A stretch of DNA of 64,000 nucleotides from contig NZ_JABZEE010000015.1 in assembly GCF_013387495.1 (NCBI RefSeq), forward strand, positions 62,001 to 126,000, given 5' to 3'. Positions 62,640-64,000 of the stretch are shown here, one piece after another; position 1 is the first letter of the stretch; every line of letters starts with the position of its first letter. This DNA is from Streptomyces sp. PKU-EA00015 (GTDB lineage: Bacteria > Actinomycetota > Actinomycetes > Streptomycetales > Streptomycetaceae). Below the pieces are notes generated by a model, which was given only the letters and a program-made list of their open reading frames with translations, made no database searches and was not told where the DNA came from. The translations under genes were made by a program, and so were the position numbers.

Positions 62640-62705
62640 TGGGGTCAGCTGCACACCGCGGTGGGGTCAGCTGCACACCCCGGTGGGCTCAGCTACACAC
62701 CGCGG
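62640..62705. repeat. Three tandem 22-bp repeats
   Basis: Units at 62640-62661, 62662-62683 and 62684-62705 share TGGG(G/C)TCAGCT(G/A)CACACC(G/C)CGG with only one to three differences. They lie 99 bp upstream of the substrate-binding protein start, in the promoter side of the sulfonate cluster. Iterated regulator sites or a replication-slippage array are both possible. Confidence 0.8.
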
Positions 62706-63022
62706 TGGCGACGCGCATCAGATCGATGGCCCGCCTCTTCCGAAACCGCTGGGAGATCCGCACATCGGCGAACGTAGCCACGGGCCGAAACCCGGTCAAG
62801 AAGCGTCGGTTCGTTCGGCCCCCGCTGCAATGACACTGTCGTAGGCGGGCCATGTCCGCGTTACAACGCGGTCCGGTCCAGGGGACAACAACAGCGCGGA
62901 AGGCGGACCCCGACGCCGGCCAGACCTGGGCCGAGCTGATCAGCGCCCTCAGCGCCGCCGGTGGTCCCACCTGTGACTACCGGCAGATCGACCGGTCGAC
63001 GGCGCCGACGGCGGGTGGGGGA
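62706..63022. other. Region between tandem repeats and SpoIIE gene
   Basis: About 317 bases with no convincing gene. A plus-strand stretch near 62915-62995 ('TWAELISALSAAGGPTCDYRQIDR') has some protein-like composition but no start, and probably is a fragment. Confidence 0.35.
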
Positions 63023-64000
63023 TCAGGGGATCACCTGTTCCGTCCAGATGATCTTTCCCGTCTTGGTGTAGCGCGTGCCCCAACGGCGGGCGAGCTGGGC
63101 GACGATCAACAGGCCCCGCCCTCCCTCGTCCGTCGTCCGGGCGTGGCGCAGGCGAGGCGAAGTGCTGCTCGCGTCGGACACTTCGCAGATCAGGGCACGG
63201 TCCCGGATCAGCCGCAGAACGATCGGGCCGGTCGCATGACGGATGGCGTTGGTGACCAGCTCGCTGACGATCAGCTCCGTGGTGAACGTCAGATCGTCCA
63301 GGTCCCATTCCGACAGTTGCCGGCCGGCGACGCTGCGGGCGTTTGCGACGGCGGCGGGGTCCGAGGGCAGGTCCCAGGACGCGACCCGGTCCGAGCCCAG
63401 CAGGCGGGTCCGGGCAAGGAGCAGGGCGGCATCGTCGCGCGGCGGAACGGCCAGCAGCTCATCGACCACGTGGTTGCCTGTCTCCTGCAGAGACGGGCCG
63501 GGCACCGCGAGTGTGCCGCTCAGCTTGGACAGCCCGACGTCGATGTCCCGGTCCGGAGCCCGGATGAGGCCGTCGGTGTACAGCCCGATCAGGCTGCCCT
63601 CGGCCAGTTCCAGTTCCCCCGACTCGAAGGGCAGGGAGCCGAGGCCGAGCGGCGGTCCGGCGGGCAGGTCCAGGAAGTCGACGGCGCCGTCGGGTCCGAC
63701 GATCACAGGCGGGAGGTGACCGGCCCGGGCCAGTGTGCACACTCCGGTGACCGGGTCGTACACGGCGTACAGGCAGGTGGCCCCCAACATCGCGGTGCCC
63801 ACGCTCTCGTTCTCGGCCGATGTCGGCTCACCGCCGCCGCGCGACTCGATGAGGCCGATGACCAGGTCGTCCAGGTGGGCCAGCAGTTCGTCGGGGGGAA
63901 GGTCCAGATTGGCCAGCGTGCGCACCGCCGTGCGGAGCCGCCCCATGGTCGCCGCGGAGTGGATGCCGTGCCCGACCACGTCCCCGACGACCAACGCGAC
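63023..64000 (-). CDS. SpoIIE-type PP2C phosphatase with HATPase_c anti-sigma kinase domain (partial)
   Basis: At least 325 residues; the frame continues beyond the right edge, so the N-terminus is missing. The visible first part is the C-terminal end of a SpoIIE phosphatase: GDVVGHG (metal-binding Asp), 'LYTDGLIRAPDRDIDVGL' and 'DDAALLLARTRL'. It is followed by an RsbW-like HATPase domain: 'ELIVSELVTNAIRHA' (N-box) and 'DEGGRGLLIVAQLARRWGTRYT' (G-boxes). Such proteins both dephosphorylate STAS antagonists and phosphorylate or bind anti-sigma partners, controlling stress sigma factors. Upstream PAS/GAF domains are likely beyond the edge. Confidence 0.93.
   Translation of the reverse strand, partial: VALVVGDVVGHGIHSAATMGRLRTAVRTLANLDLPPDELLAHLDDLVIGLIESRGGGEPTSAENESVGTAMLGATCLYAVYDPVTGVCTLARAGHLPPVIVGPDGAVDFLDLPAGPPLGLGSLPFESGELELAEGSLIGLYTDGLIRAPDRDIDVGLSKLSGTLAVPGPSLQETGNHVVDELLAVPPRDDAALLLARTRLLGSDRVASWDLPSDPAAVANARSVAGRQLSEWDLDDLTFTTELIVSELVTNAIRHATGPIVLRLIRDRALICEVSDASSTSPRLRHARTTDEGGRGLLIVAQLARRWGTRYTKTGKIIWTEQVIP

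Noticed and set aside
62640..62705. Tandem repeats as a CRISPR array
   Set aside because: Units are directly contiguous with no spacers.

Overview
The window is high-GC actinomycete DNA, most likely from Streptomyces. GC-rich third codon positions, GGAGG-type ribosome binding sites, frequent GTG starts and four-base ATGA gene overlaps all point that way. So do families typical of the genus: AI-2E permeases, a CHAT/TPR protein, Ku with a lysine-rich tail, SpoIIE-type phosphatase and STAS proteins, and DUF4352, DUF3291 and DUF6463 proteins. No rRNA, tRNA, CRISPR array or replication origin was seen. The replicon type cannot be told from the sequence.

Layout. 0.2-6.2 kb: a large CtpI-like P-type ATPase, a divergent small membrane protein and two small proteins. 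6.3-12.7 kb: a conflict-type locus with an uncharacterised 393-aa protein, a 37-aa mini-ORF, a Trypco1 protein and a trypsin-nSTAND1-propeller gene that is split by a frameshift. 12.8-25 kb: two AI-2E permeases, an Hsp20, a pyruvyltransferase/FAD-oxidoreductase pair, an EamA permease, an alpha/beta hydrolase and a 1129-aa CHAT protein. 25-29.1 kb: decayed accessory DNA with IS630 and TnpB remnants and a broken regulator among small orphan genes. 29.1-33.6 kb: a zinc-ribbon/membrane-protein pair, a Tat-exported multicopper oxidase and an MFS permease.

33.8-45.6 kb is the most coherent metabolic unit. Five overlapping genes encode an acyl-CoA dehydrogenase, a ThDP 2-oxoacid decarboxylase, a Glu/Leu-type dehydrogenase, an ADP-forming acyl-CoA synthetase and a DECR-like SDR. 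An APC permease, a flavin amine oxidase and an unusual XRE-TetR fusion regulator lie nearby. The operon and the permease promoter carry almost the same 24-bp palindrome, which suggests one regulon for uptake and breakdown of an amino acid or amine. 45.6-48.9 kb is a second decayed zone with an oxidoreductase tail, NTF2-like, serine recombinase, IS30 and methyltransferase remnants. It surrounds a STAS protein and a periplasmic-binding-fold protein that lacks a signal peptide.

48.9-55.8 kb: Ku, TetR/DUF6463, a DUF4352 protein, a methyltransferase frameshifted in its SAM-binding motif, and a secreted CAP-domain protein with a strong terminator. 55.9-62.5 kb: a minus-strand sulfonate-utilisation cluster (binding protein, permease, ATPase, two flavin monooxygenases) with a vanadium haloperoxidase-type gene inside it. 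Three 22-bp tandem repeats lie upstream. A SpoIIE phosphatase/anti-sigma kinase gene runs off the right edge.
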